Source: Pictodentalium vernedei (Eukaryota > Mollusca > Scaphopoda > Dentaliida > Dentaliidae). From it: a stretch of DNA of 64,000 nt. The position numbers and the translations under genes were made by a program. Under the pieces are notes generated by a model. The model saw only the letters and a list, made by a program, of their open reading frames with translations. It had not been told where the DNA came from and did no database searches. The stretch spans positions 29,155,128 to 29,219,127 of the forward strand of contig CM062294.1 in assembly GCA_031216915.1 (NCBI GenBank), given 5' to 3'. Shown here one piece after another: positions 12,001 to 24,255 of this stretch; the stretch's first letter is position 1; each line of letters starts with the position of its first letter.

Positions 12001-15000
12001 CACTCCACGGCATGCTCATCTGAACGAGGGTCTACAGTATGTCACTCCACGGCATGCTCATCTGAACGAGGGTCTATAGTATGTCACTCCACGGCATGCT
12101 CATCTAAACGAAGGCCTATAGTGTGTCACACCACGGCATGCTCATCTAAACGAGAGTCTATAGTATGTCACACCACGGCATGCTCATCTAAACGGGGGTC
12201 TATAGTATGTCACATCACGGCATGCTCATCTAAACGAGGGTCTATAGTATGTCACACCACGGCATGCTCATCTAAACGAGAGTCTATAGTATGTCACACC
12301 ACGGCTTGCTCATGTAAACGACAGTCTATAGTATGTCACATCACGGCATTCTCATCTAAACGGGGGTCTATAGTATGTCACTCCACGGCATGCTCATCTA
12401 AACGAGAGTCTATAGTATGTCACATCACGGCATGCTCATCTAAACGAGAGACTATAGTATGTCACTGAAGCCATTGACCACACCACGGCATGCTCATCTA
12501 AACGAGAGTCTATAGTATGAAACATCACGACATGCTCATCTGAACGAGGGTCTACAGTATGTCACTCCACGGCATGCTCATCTGAACGAGGGTCTATAGT
12601 ATGTCACTCCACGGCATGCTCATCTAAACGAGAGTCTATAGTATGTCACACCATGGCATGCTCATCTAAACGAGAGTCTATAGTATGTCACACCACGCCA
12701 TGCTCATCTAAACGGGGGTCTATAGTATGTCACATCACAGCATGCTCATCCAAACGAGAGTCTGTAGTATGTTACACCACGGCATGCTCATCTAAACGAG
12801 GGTCTATAGTATGTCACATCACGGCATGCTCATCCAAACGAGAGTCTATAGTATGTCACACCACGGCATGCTCATCTAAACGAGAGTCTATAGTATGTCA
12901 CACCACGGCATGCTCATCTAAACGAGAGACTATAGTATGTCACACCACGGCAGGCTCATCCGAACGAGAGTCTATAGTATGTCACACCACGGCATTCTCA
13001 TCTAAACGAGAGTCTATAGTATGTCCCATCACGACGTGCTCATCTAAACGAGAGTCTATAGTATGTCACATCACGGCATGCTCATCCAAACGAGAGTCTA
13101 TAGTATGTCACACCACGGCATGCTCATCCAAGCGAGAGTCTATAGTATTTCACACCACGGCATGCTCATCTAAACGAGAGTCTATAGTATGTCACATCAC
13201 GACGTGTTCATCTAAACGAGAGTCTATAGTATGTCACATCACGACGTGCTCATCTAAACGAGAGTCTATAGTATGTCACATCACGGCGTGCTCATCCAAA
13301 CGAGAGTCTATAGTATGTCACACCACGGCATCCTCATCTAAAAGAGAGTCTATAGTATGTCACACCAAGGTTCGCTCATCTAAACGAGAGTCTACAGTAT
13401 GTCACACCACGTCATGCTCATCTAAACGAGAGTCTATAGTATGCCACTCCACGACATGCTCATCTAAACGAGAGTCTATGGTATGTCACACCAAGGTGCG
13501 CTCATCTAAACGAGAGTCTATAGTATGTCACACCACGGCGAGCTCATCCAAACGAGAGTCTATAGTATGTCACACCACGGCATGCTCATCTAAACGAGAG
13601 TCTATAGTATGTCACACCAAGGTACGCTCATCTAAACGAGAGTCTATAGTATGTCACACCACGCCATGCTCATCTAAACGAGAGTCTATAGTATGTCACA
13701 CCACGGCATGCTCATCTAAACGAGAGTCTATAGTATGTCACACCACGCCATGCTCATCTAAACGAGAGTCTATAGTATGTCACACCACGACATGCTCATC
13801 TAAACGAGAGTCTATAGTATGTCACACCACGGCATGCTCATCTAAACGAGAGTCTATAGTATGTCACACCACAGTACGCTCATCTAAACGAGAGTCTATA
13901 GTATGTCACACCACAGCATGCTCATCTAAACGAGAGTCTATAGTATGCCACACCACGACATGCTCATCTAAAGGAGAGTCTATAGTATGTCACACCAAGG
14001 TACGCTCATCTAAACGAGAGTCTATAGTATGTCACACCACGGCATGCTCATCTAAACGAGAGTCTATAGTATGTCACACCAAGGTACGCTCATCTAAACG
14101 AGAGTCTATAGTATGTCACACCACGGCGATCTCATCCAAACGAGAGTCTATAGTATGTCACACCACAGCATGCTCATCTAAACGAGAGTCTATAGTATGC
14201 CACACCACGGCGTGCTCATCCAAACGAGAGTCTATAGTATGTCACACCACGGTACGCTCATCCAAACGAGAGTCTATAGTATGTCACACCACGGTACGCT
14301 CATCTAAACGAGAGTCTATAGTATGTCACACCACGGTATGCTCATCTAAACGAGAGTCTATTGTATGTCACACCACGGCATGCTCATCTAAACGAGAGTC
14401 TATAGTATGTCACACCACAGTACGCTCATCTAAACGAGAGTCTATAGTATGTCACACCACAGCATGCTCATCTAAACGAGAGTCTATAGTATGCCACACC
14501 ACGACATGCTCATCTAAAGGAGAGTCTATATTATGTCACACCAAGGTACGCTCATCTAAACGAGAGTCTATAGTATGTCACACCACGGCATGCTCATCTA
14601 AACGAGAGTCTATAGTATGTCACACCAAGGTACGCTCATCTAAACGAGAGTCTATAGTATGTCACACCACGGCGAGCTCATCCAAACGAGAGTCTATAGT
14701 ATGTCACACCACGGCATGCTCATCTGAACGAGAGTCTGTAGTATGTCACACCACGGCATGCTCATCTAAACGAGAGTCTATAGTATGTCACACCACGGCA
14801 TGCTCATCTGAACGAGAGTCTATAGTATGTCACACCACGGCATGCTCATCTAAACGAGAGTCTATAGTATGTCACACCACGGCATGTTCGTCTAAACGAG
14901 AGTCTATAGTATGTCACACCACGGCATGCTCTTCTAAACGAGAGTCTATAGTATGTCACACCACAGTACGCTCATCTAAACGAGAGTCTATAGTATGTCA

Positions 15001-18000
15001 CACCACGGTATGCTCATCTAAACGAGAGTCTATAGTACGTCACACCACGGCGAGCTCATCCAAACGAGAGTCTATAGTATGTCACACCACGGCATGCTGA
15101 TCTAAACGAGAGTCTATAGTATGTCACACCACAGTACGTTCATCTAAACGAGAGTCTATAGTATGTCACACCACGGCATGCTCATCTAAACGAGAGTCTA
15201 TAGTATGTCACACCACAGTACGCTCATCTAAACGAGAGTCTATAGTATGTCACACCACGGCATGCTCATCTAAACGAGGGTCTATAGTATGTCACACCAC
15301 AGTACGCTCATCTAAACGAGAGTCTATAGTATGTCACACCACGGCATGCTCATCTAAACGAGGGTCTATAGTATGTCACACCACGGCATGCTCATCTAAA
15401 CGAGAGTCTATAGTATGCCACACCACGGCATGCTCATCTAAACGAGAGTCTATAGTATGTCACACCATGGCATGCTCATCTAAGCGAGAGTCTATAGTAT
15501 GCCACTGAAGCCATTGACCACACTATAGTATGTCACACCACGGCATGCTCATCTAAACGAGAGTCTATAGTATGTCACACCACGGTACGCTCATCCAAAC
15601 GAGAGTCTATAGTATGTCACTCCACGGTACGCTCATCTAAACGAGAGTCTATAGTATGTCACACCACGGTATGCTCATCTAAACGAGAGTCTATTGTATG
15701 TCACACCACGGCACGCTCATCTAAACGAGGGTCTATAGTATGTCACACCACGGCATGCTCATCTAAACGGGAGTCTATAGTATGTCACACCACGGCATGT
15801 TCATCTAAACGAGAGTCTATAGTATGTCACACCACGGCATGCTCATCTAAACGAGAGTCTATAGTATGTCACACCACAGTACGTTCATCTAAACGAGAGT
15901 CTATAGTATGTCACACCACGGAATGCTCATCTAAACGAGAGTCTATAGTATGTCACACCACAGTACGCTCATCTAAACGAGAGTCTATAGTATGTCACAC
16001 CACGGCATGCTCATCTAAACGAGAGTCTATAGTATGCCACACCACGACATGCTCATCTAAAGGAGAGTCTCTATTATGTCACACCAAGGTACGCTCATCT
16101 AAACGAGAGTCTATAGTATGTCACACCACGGCATGCTCATCTAAACGAGAGTCTATAGTATGTCACACCAAGGTACGCTCATCTAAACGAGAGTCTATAG
16201 TATGTCACACCACGGCGAGCTCATCCAAACGAGAGTCTATAGTATGTCACACCACGGCATGCTCATCTGAACGAGAGTCTGTAGTATGTCACACCACGGC
16301 ATGCTCATCTAAACGAGAGTCTATAGTATGTCACACCACGACATGCTCATCTAAACGAGAGTCTATAGTATGTCACACAACAGTACGCTCATCTAAACGA
16401 GAGTCTATAGTATGTCACACCACGGAATGCTCATCTAAACGAGGGTCTATAGTATGTAACACCACGTCATGCTCATCTAAACGAGAGTCCATAGTATGTC
16501 ACACCACGACATGCTCATCTAAACGAGAGTCTATAGTATGTCACACCAAGGTACGCTCATCTAAACGAGAGTCTATAGTATGTCACACCACGTCATGCTC
16601 ATCTAAACGAGAGTCTATAGTATGTCACACCACGGCATGCTCATCTAAAGGAAAGTCTATAGTATGTCACACCACGGCATGCTCATCTAAACGAGAGTCT
16701 ATAGTATGTCACACCCCGGCATGCTCATCTAAACGAGAGTCTATAGTATGTCTCACCACGGCATGCTCATCTAAAGGAAAGTCTAAAGTATGTCACACCA
16801 CAGTACGCTCATCTAAACGAGAGTCTATAGTATGTCACACCACGGCATGCTCATCTAAACGAGGGTCTATAGTATGTCACACCACGGCATGCTCATCTAA
16901 ACGAGAGTCTATAGTATGTCACACCACGACATGCTCATCTAAACGAGAGTCTATAGTATGTCACACCAAGGTACGCTCATCTAAACGAGAGTCTATAGTA
17001 TGTCACACCACGTCATGCTCATCTAAACGAGAGTCTATAGTATGTCACACCACGGCATGCTCATCTAAACGAAAGTCTATAGTATGTCACACCACGGCAT
17101 GCTCATCTAAACGAGAGTCTATAGTATGTCACACCACGGCATGTTCGTCTAAACGAGAGTCTATAGTATGTCACACCACGGCATGCTCATCTAAACGAGA
17201 GTCTATAGTATGTCACACCACAGTACGCTCATCTAAACGAGAGTCTATAGTATGTCACACCACGGTATGCTCATCTAAACGAGAGTCTATAGTACGTCAC
17301 ACCACGGCGAGCTCATCCAAACGAGAGTCTATAGTATGTCACACCACGGCATGCTGATCTAAACGAGAGTCTATAGTATGTCACACCACAGTACGTTCAT
17401 CTAAACGAGAGTCTATAGTATGTCACACCACGGCATGCTCATCTAAACGAGAGTCTATAGTATGTCACACCACAGTACGCTCATCTAAACGAGAGTCTAT
17501 AGTATGTCACACCACGGCATGCTCATCTAAACGAGGGTCTATAGTATGTCACACCACAGTACGCTCATCTAAACGAGAGTCTATAGTATGTCACACCACG
17601 GCATGCTCATCTAAACGAGGGTCTATAGTATGTCACACCACGGCATGCTCATCTAAACGAGAGTCTATAGTATGCCACACCACGGCATGCTCATCTAAAC
17701 GAGAGTCTATAGTATGTCACACCATGGCATGCTCATCTAAGCGAGAGTCTATAGTATGCCACTGAAGCCATTGACCACACTATAGTATGTCACACCACGG
17801 CATGCTCATCTAAACGAGAGTCTATAGTATGTCACACCACGGTACGCTCATCCAAACGAGAGTCTATAGTATGTCACTCCACGGTACGCTCATCTAAACG
17901 AGAGTCTATAGTATGTCACACCACGGTATGCTCATCTAAACGAGAGTCTATTGTATGTCACACCACGGCACGCTCATCTAAACGAGGGTCTATAGTATGT

Positions 18001-20256
18001 CACACCACGGCATGCTCATCTAAACGGGAGTCTATAGTATGTCACACCACGGCATGTTCATCTAAACGAGAGTCTATAGTATGTCACACCACGGCATGCT
18101 CATCTAAACGAGAGTCTATAGTATGTCACACCACAGTACGTTCATCTAAACGAGAGTCTATAGTATGTCACACCACGGAATGCTCATCTAAACGAGAGTC
18201 TATAGTATGTCACACCACAGTACGCTCATCTAAACGAGAGTCTATAGTATGTCACACCACGGCATGCTCATCTAAACGAGGGTCTATAGTATGTCACACC
18301 ACGGCATGCTCATCTAAACGAGAGTCTATAGTATGTCACACCACAGTACGCTCATCTAAACGAGAGTCTATAGTATGTCACACCACGGCATGCTCATCTA
18401 AACGAGGGTCTATAGTATGTCACACCACAGTACGCTCATCTAAACGAGAGTCTATAGTATGTCACACCACGGCATGCTCATCTGAACGAAAGTCTATAGT
18501 ATGTCACACCACGGCATGCTCATCTAAACGAGAGTCTATAGTATGTCACACCACGGCATGTTCATCTAAACGAGAGTCTATAGTATGTCACACCACGGCA
18601 TGCTCATCGAAACGAAAGTTTATAGTATGTCACACCACAGTACGCTCATCTAAACGAGAGTCTATAGTATGTCACACCACGGTATGCTCATCTAAACGAG
18701 AGTCTATAGTACGTCACACCACGGCGAGCTCATCCAAACGAGAGTCTATAGTATGTCACACCACGCCATGCTCATCTAAACGAGAGTCTATAGTATGTCA
18801 CACCACAGTGCGTTCATCTAAACGAGAGTCTATAGTATGTCACACCACGGCATGCTCATCTAAACGAGAGTCTATAGTATGTCACACCACAGTACGCTCA
18901 TCTAAACGAGAGTCTATAGTATGTCACACCACGGCATGCTCATCTAAACGAGGGTCTATAGTATGTCACACCACGGCATGCTCATCTAAACGAGAGTCTA
19001 TAGTATGTCACACCACGACATGCTCATCTAAACGAGAGTCTATAGTATGTCACACCAAGGTACGCTCATCTAAACGAGAGTCTATAGTATGTCACACCAC
19101 GTCATGCTCATCTAAACGAGAGTCTATAGTATGTCACACCACGGCATGCTCATCTAAACGAAAGTCTATAGTATGTCACACCACGGCATGCTCATCTAAA
19201 CGAGAGTCTATAGTATGTCACACCACGGCATGTTTATCTAAACGAGAGTCTATAGTATGTCACACCACGGCATGCTCATCTAAACGAGAGTCTATAGTAT
19301 GTCACACCACAGTACGCTCATCTAAACGAGAGTCTTTAGTATGTCACACCACGGTATGCTCATCTAAACGAGAGTCTATAGTACGTCACACCACGGCGAG
19401 CTCATCCAAACGAGAGTCTATAGTATGTCACACCACGGCATGCTCATCTAAACGAGGGTCTATAGTATGTCACACCATGGCATGCTCACCTAAACGAGAG
19501 TCTATAGTATGTCACACCACGACATGCTCATCTAAACGAGAGTCTATAGTATGTCACACCACGGCATGCTCATCTAAACGAGAGTCTATAGTATGTCACA
19601 CCACGCCATGCTCATCTAAACGAGGGTCTATAGTATGTCACACCACGGCATGCTCATCTAAACGAGAGTCTATAGTATGTCACACCACGGCATGCTCATC
19701 TAAACGAGAGTCTATAGTATGTCACACCATGGCATGCTCATCTAAGCGAGAGTCTATAGTATGCCACTGAAGCCATTGACCACACTATGGTATGTCACAC
19801 CACGGCATGCTCATCTAAACGAGAGTCTATAGTATGTCACACCACGGCGTGCTCATCCAAACGAGAGTCTATAGTATGTCACACCACGGTACGCTCATCC
19901 AAACGAGAGTCTATAGTATGTCACACCACGGTACGCTCATCTAAACGAGAGTCTATAGTATGTCACACCACGGTATGCTCATCTAAACGAGAGTCTATTG
20001 TATGTCACACCACGGCACGCTCATCTAAACGAGGGTCTATAGTATGTCTCACCACGGCATGCTCATCTAAACGAGAGTCTATAGTATGTCACACAACGGT
20101 ATGCTCATCTAAACGAGAGTCTATAGTATGTCACACCACGGCATGCTCATCTAAACGAGTCTATAGTATGTCACACAACGGTATGCTCATCTAAACGAGA
20201 GTCTATAGTATGTCACACCACGGCATGCTCATCTAAACGAGAGTCTATAGTATGTC
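9065..20256. repeat. 11.2-kb minisatellite, 42-bp unit, about 266 copies, with higher-order repeats
   Basis: The unit reads catgctcatctaaacgagag followed by tctatagtatgtcacaccac and gg. Because 42 is a multiple of 3, one plus-strand frame is open for long stretches and encodes ACSSKRESIVCHTT over and over (open blocks at 11986-12468, 12653-15100, 18808-19770 and 19787-20194). Variant units cluster: gtacgc, gcgagc, gacatgc and gtatgc replace gcatgc. Higher-order periods can be read from landmarks: 562 bp (9981, 10543, 11105), 2257 bp (15503 to 17760) and 2005 bp (17760 to 19765, six units shorter). Seven interruptions with cactgaagccattgac break the register. In-frame ATGs occur only in rare variants and stops arise in others, so I treat this as satellite DNA, not a gene. 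Confidence 0.97.
9981..19790. repeat. Seven recurrent junction sequences inside the minisatellite
   Basis: The string cactgaagccattga is found starting at 9981, 10543, 11105, 12463, 15503, 17760 and 19765. Type A (first four) is a net insertion of 16 bp (tgaagccattgaccac) in a unit. Type B (last three) adds 31 bp and restarts the unit at tatagtatgtcac. The left half resembles the right array border (gtcgctgaacatt at 20256) and the right half resembles the left border (attgaccacacc at about 9050). Features between these coordinates are ordinary units. Confidence 0.85.
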
Positions 20257-20618
20257 GCTGAACATTTACTGATGCATGATTGTAACTTTACTCCCACTTG
20301 ACTTAGCCTTGAAAAGTTGTGCCCCTCCACTTTGAGCTTTCGCTGTCTCAGCCGGGCTGTACCCCATCTTCCAGGGGTACTGGGTGTGGCCCTTATGATG
20401 TTACTCCCTGCTTCTTTCTCTTCCCTTTCCGACTTCTTCCTTTCCATAAAGACAGCCAGTCGACGGGCATCTCGGCATTTGGCGGATTGTCCCTTCTTTC
20501 TCTTCCTCTTCTTTCCTTTTTTACTGCGTTCAGTGGATAAATCTACATAGGGCGAATCCGAGTCACTTGGAGGGTGACCAGTGCTGTAGGGGATCCGAGT
20601 CACTTGGAGGGTGACCAA
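20229..20618 (-). CDS. Basic ORF fragment at the right border of the minisatellite, unidentified
   Basis: 129 codons. The middle is strongly basic (RSKKGKKRKRKKGQSAKCR, then RRLAVFMERKKSEREEKE), which looks like a real protein fragment such as a nuclear-localisation stretch or a retroelement ORF1 piece. The last residues run into the satellite border and are unlikely to be genuine. The N-terminal end overlaps a 37-bp direct duplication (20557-20631). No family recognised; it may be a decayed exon. Confidence 0.2.
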   Translation of the reverse strand: MVTLQVTRIPYSTGHPPSDSDSPYVDLSTERSKKGKKRKRKKGQSAKCRDARRLAVFMERKKSEREEKEAGSNIIRATPSTPGRWGTARLRQRKLKVEGHNFSRLSQVGVKLQSCISKCSATYYRLSFR

Positions 20619-20631
20619 TGCTGTAGGGGAT
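20557..20631. repeat. 37-bp direct duplication
   Basis: tccgagtcacttggagggtg with its following sequence occurs twice, 37 bp apart, differing at one base (gaccagtgctg against gaccaatgctg). Confidence 0.8.
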
Positions 20632-20699
20632 CCCCCACGATCCCCCGAGTTATACCTCTTCTAGTACTCTGGATATGTATTTTCTCTCAAAATCCACTA

Positions 20700-20939
20700 T
20701 CTGATGAATTTTACCCAAGCGCAATTGTATACTCCAACTGGTAGCAAAAGTAGACTTCAGTCAGATCAGTGTATCTTGGAACACCATTTGAACCATGTTG
20801 ACAAATCAGAGTCCAAGGTGTGAGACCAGTGTGAGACCAGTCTAAGGTGTGAAAAAAAATTTGCAGGTGGTGTTTTTTATTACCTGGTAAACTCGTTCGT
20901 GGACATCACTATGCATGTGTGGATTATGACCAATCCACG
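20700..20939. other. Spacer, nothing recognised
   Basis: No coding frame or long repeat seen, apart from a local duplication of 'ggtgtgagaccag' near 20818. Confidence 0.4.
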
Positions 20940-21560
20940 GAGATTATAAGTTATCTACATCACCATGTATGGTATCGGAAGATTTAATACCTGGACGTCG
21001 GTTTTTAAACACCGAGCCGCAGGCGAGGTGTTTGAATGGGACATCCAGGTATTAAATTTCCATATACCATACATGGTAACGGAGATAACGTTTTTGTTCC
21101 GTTTGAAACACAAAACAAACGTAGTGAAAATAAATTTGAAGACGCATTTCTCAGCTCCACAATCCCTTGGACCAAATTTGTGATAATTAGTTTGTTTTTA
21201 TAATCGCCGAAGACAACATATAGAGTTACATGCCTTGGGTAGTTAAGGAAACGAGTAAACAGTATTGTGTTGACACATCGTCCCCTGAGTTCCAATGTGT
21301 TCTATGTGCCTGCTGGCAGAGGACGAATTATTTGCTCTTATTCTATTTTTATGGTTGAATTGTCGGAAATCTGATGATATTTGTGACGATTTTCAGGGTT
21401 TTTGGTTCGATTTTTATGTCGAGGCGAGCAAACGCGGAAAGCTTTCGTTTAAACCATATAAACCCGATGTTTCGCGTGCGCTTATACCCTGGATGTTGCA
21501 CGCTCCCACATACCTTGGATGCTGGGTGTTTGCCGTGACTATTTGTCCAAGGCATTCTGA
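20940..21560. repeat. Interspersed repeat family D, copy 1, with internal foldback
   Basis: The same sequence is present in the opposite orientation at 44400-45410. Matching blocks include 'gtcggaaatctgatgatatt', 'aaagctttcgtttaaacc', 'ccctggatgttg' and 'gtttgaaacacaaaac'. A foldback lies at about 20960-21083: 'tttaatacctggacgtc' and 'gacatccaggtattaaa' pair around the centre 'gagccgcaggc'. The open frames over it are shadows of the repeat. Confidence 0.75.
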
Positions 21561-21958
21561 CCAATCAAAAGACAGAATTTATCAGGACATGTGGACAATG
21601 TAATATAGAACCTGATAAGCAGTCGGCTGATCAGTCTTTAGTTTGAGCGTGGTATGCTTGGTTGCAGATAGTTGGCACACTACAGCTCGTGCCTCATGTG
21701 AAGGAATCACATCATTCTCCGAAAGAAATCTAAAAAGCAGTGACGGTCTTTTGAGTGAAAGGGAGCAACCCAGTGGGTCTGCTCTTTCGGGTCTTTCAAG
21801 ACCAAGGCGTATATTGGGGTCAGCACCTTTGTTCTGCATGATAGCTACTGAAGACCAGCTCTGAAAACATGTACTTTTTTCGTAAGAGCATTTCAGACGG
21901 AGCAGTCATCGATTCTGTACATGGTCGGTTCTCCTGGAAATGGTTGTAGAAGGCACAC
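21561..21958. other. Spacer, nothing recognised
   Basis: No convincing gene. Short opposing frames near 21640-21860 have no recognised domain. Confidence 0.35.
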
Positions 21959-21962
21959 AAAT

Positions 21963-22001
<39 letters not shown>

Positions 22002-22220
22002 TTAGTGTTTAAGGTCACATATTTTTGCACAATGGCTAATCATGACAACATGAGTATCAACTCAAAACCAGAGGTTAGTGTTAAGCCATGTTGCCCATTT
22101 TAGAGAGGGTTTGCACCTCCCAAGCATTGGTGACTGGGTCCTATTTTACCAGTAAAACAGAGCCTGTTTACCGCAGTGAACAGGCACTGTTTCACTTCCC
22201 GGAGTTCCCGCGGGGAGAAG
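21959..22220 (-). mobile_element. SINE-like repeat, family C, with (AAAT)n tail
   Basis: Read on the minus strand it ends in 'catgattagccattgtgc', '-gaccttaaacac' and an (AAAT)n run (plus strand tttatttattta at 21961-22003). The body contains 'ctgttttactggtaaaatag' and recurs near 28.95-29.15 kb and 45.44-45.59 kb. The same 3' tail is attached to the 5S- and tRNA-headed SINEs at 32.4 and 47.7 kb, which suggests a shared LINE partner. No RNA polymerase III head was identified for this family. Confidence 0.65.
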
Positions 22221-22734
22221 GTCCACAAATAGTCTTGGGGTCGCTCTCCAGTGTCTATGGTGTAGATTCCGTTGTCTGTCCAGATCCATGAGCGGGCCTG
22301 GTACATTTTGTTGGGCAGAGGATCACTATGTGTCTGAAAGTGCCTCAGAAGGGATCTTCCAACAGACCACACACGAAAACGGTCTTCCCGCGGCCAATCT
22401 GGCAAAACATAATCGCTTTGTGGGTTCTGTGTGACACTATTATATAGAAATACCGAACATTAGGTTTATTCAACTTTAGTTCATTAGAGCATAAATCATT
22501 TATAAATAGGGTTCTGTACTGCAAAGACCATTAAAATTATACTAACAAAATCATGCGATACAAATTATATCAACAACCACCTGTCAAAAGAAATTTTCTA
22601 ATTGTTTGTCATGATCACAGAATTTTTTTATTAGTAAATGCCAATGCCAGCTACAAAATTAACTTTATAAAAACTTTGAACAATAAATAAGGCGCTCGTA
22701 AATAACACAAAACTGTTAACTGGAAGAGGGCTAA
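22221..22734. other. Spacer, AT-rich to the right
   Basis: No gene seen. The first ~180 bp may extend the adjacent SINE-like copy, but I find no second copy in the window. Confidence 0.35.
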
Positions 22735-22960
22735 GTTATTTTTGGTTGTCAAGAATTTATTCACATGTCTTTGCCTTGTTACGATTTGTGGGAGAGTGTC
22801 AAAGGACATTCCCACATAAATTGTAACAAGGAAAATCCACACAGACTAAATAATTCCACTTTTAAGATAATATGAAGCTTTTATGTTACAGTCCTCGTCC
22901 TGTCCTTTAGAATAAATCCCAAATATGGGCTTCCAGCACCTTCCAGTTAAACCATCAACA
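22735..22960. mobile_element. Foldback repeat family E, copy 1
   Basis: Arms 'ctttgccttgttacgatttg' and 'aaattgtaacaagg' pair around a short loop, followed by 'ccaaatatgggcttccag'. A second copy with the same order and a better-preserved hairpin is at 35470-35680. Confidence 0.7.
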
Positions 22961-23396
22961 TAAAAGAAACTACTGACAACGATTGGTTCAGGCTGACACT
23001 TTATGGTATCACAGAACTAAATATTTTCCCATAGGCCACCATTATAACGTTCAGGTAAAACAAAGTATGATCGCATGACTTTAATTTTGGCATTGAAATA
23101 TCTTTGTCAAGTATAGCCATTCAGACAACTTTTTCTGACCCGAAAGCAGGGTTGTCATGCAACAAATAAGAGACATTACACGAAGGGAAGTATCGGTCAC
23201 GTGCACATATTTTTCTGGGAATTCCCTACAAAAAACACACAAAAGTTAATTGTATTTTTAAGGTTCAAAGTAATCAATTTATCCTCTTTTTATCGGGAAT
23301 ATTAAACAATAATGCAAGATGTCAATAGAATGTTTCAAATGTTTATTGAAGCAATATATTTTCCCAAGGGTGTTGATTTTTAGATCTAATTCAAAT
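22961..23396. other. AT-rich spacer, nothing recognised
   Basis: No coding frame or repeat structure seen up to the target duplication of the hAT element. Confidence 0.4.
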
Positions 23397-23404
23397 ATTT
23401 AGTT

Positions 23405-24247
23405 TAGGGCTGTCGCGATTATTCGATTAGTCGACTAACCGTCGACTATTGAAGTAGTCGACGTTTTTTATTTTTAGTCGATCGTCGTTCATTTTCAAGA
23501 TGGTACACGTCTACTACACGTCGGGGCTAAATTGCATTGTTTTGTGAGGTGAATGATCAATGAAGGTGAATAACTTTAAATATCTAACCATAGTTAACAT
23601 TCATATCCGGAAGACTGTACGACTGTCACTGACTGTGTAAGAAAGAACACTCACAGTTACTCGAGAAGAAGAGATTCTTCTGAATTTCTCCAGTCTTGTA
23701 CACACGAATGCACCCATTGGAAAACCCAAAGCGCGGAAGTGACAAAATTATGACGAAAGTCAGAACGTCAGATCACTTCTCAAAGTTCGGAACTTCAGAC
23801 TAAGATCCAATTTTAACAACTGACGAGGGAATGCATAGATCTCAATGTTCAAAATTTCGAGAAACTTATTGCAGAAAGGAAACATATGCAGGAACGTTCT
23901 TTGGTAAATTCATTTTAATTCATCGGCTTCAATCTAGTTCAAACTTGGACCCGCAGTCAGTAATATTATTTTTGGGGTTGGTACGTCCTACAGGACGTAC
24001 CAACCCCAAAAATTATATTACGGACTGTGGGTCCAAGATTGGACTACATGTAGCTCCAGTCGGGACCGATTTGTTGTTCCCACAACCCCACTTCGTCTGA
24101 ACACACTGGTGCCATTGTCATTTTCAGAGTTTTACGAACAGAAGAATGATTTGCTAAAAAATCATGGAAAGCGACTATTAATCGACTAACCGTCGATTAC
24201 TGGTCACGATTAGTCGATTACAAAAAATGATAGTCGCGACAGCCCTA
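23405..24247. mobile_element. 843-bp non-autonomous hAT element, copy 1
   Basis: Terminal inverted repeats TAGGGCTGTCGCGATTA and TCGCGACAGCCCTA, rich in internal TCGACTA/TCGATTA motifs. A perfect 8-bp target duplication, atttagtt, is at 23397-23404 and 24248-24255, as expected for hAT. The second copy (48581-49423) has exactly the same length and differs at few positions, so both moved recently. The centre (about 23946-24040) is a hairpin, with 'ggggttggtacgtcc' and 'ggacgtaccaacccc' meeting at its apex. The 89-residue frame at 23831 spans this hairpin and is not a transposase. Confidence 0.95.
23946..24040. repeat. Palindromic core of hAT copy 1
   Basis: Inverted arms of about 45 bp centred near 23991: 'ggacccgcagtcagtaatat' and its near-complement 'attacggactgtgggtcc', with 'gtacgtcctacaggacgtac' at the centre. 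The same core is in copy 2. Confidence 0.9.
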
Positions 24248-24255
24248 ATTTAGTT

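Noticed and set aside
11986-20194. Repetitive protein genes in the minisatellite (160, 815, 320 and 135 codons)
   Set aside because: The frame is open because the unit is 42 bp and lacks stops; start codons occur only in rare variant units, register breaks at junctions, and stops appear in some variants.
9065-20256. CRISPR-like array
   Set aside because: The units are contiguous 42-bp repeats with no unique spacers, and the surroundings are eukaryotic.
21295-21603. 102-codon ORF
   Set aside because: It overlaps interspersed repeat D, whose second copy does not keep the frame.
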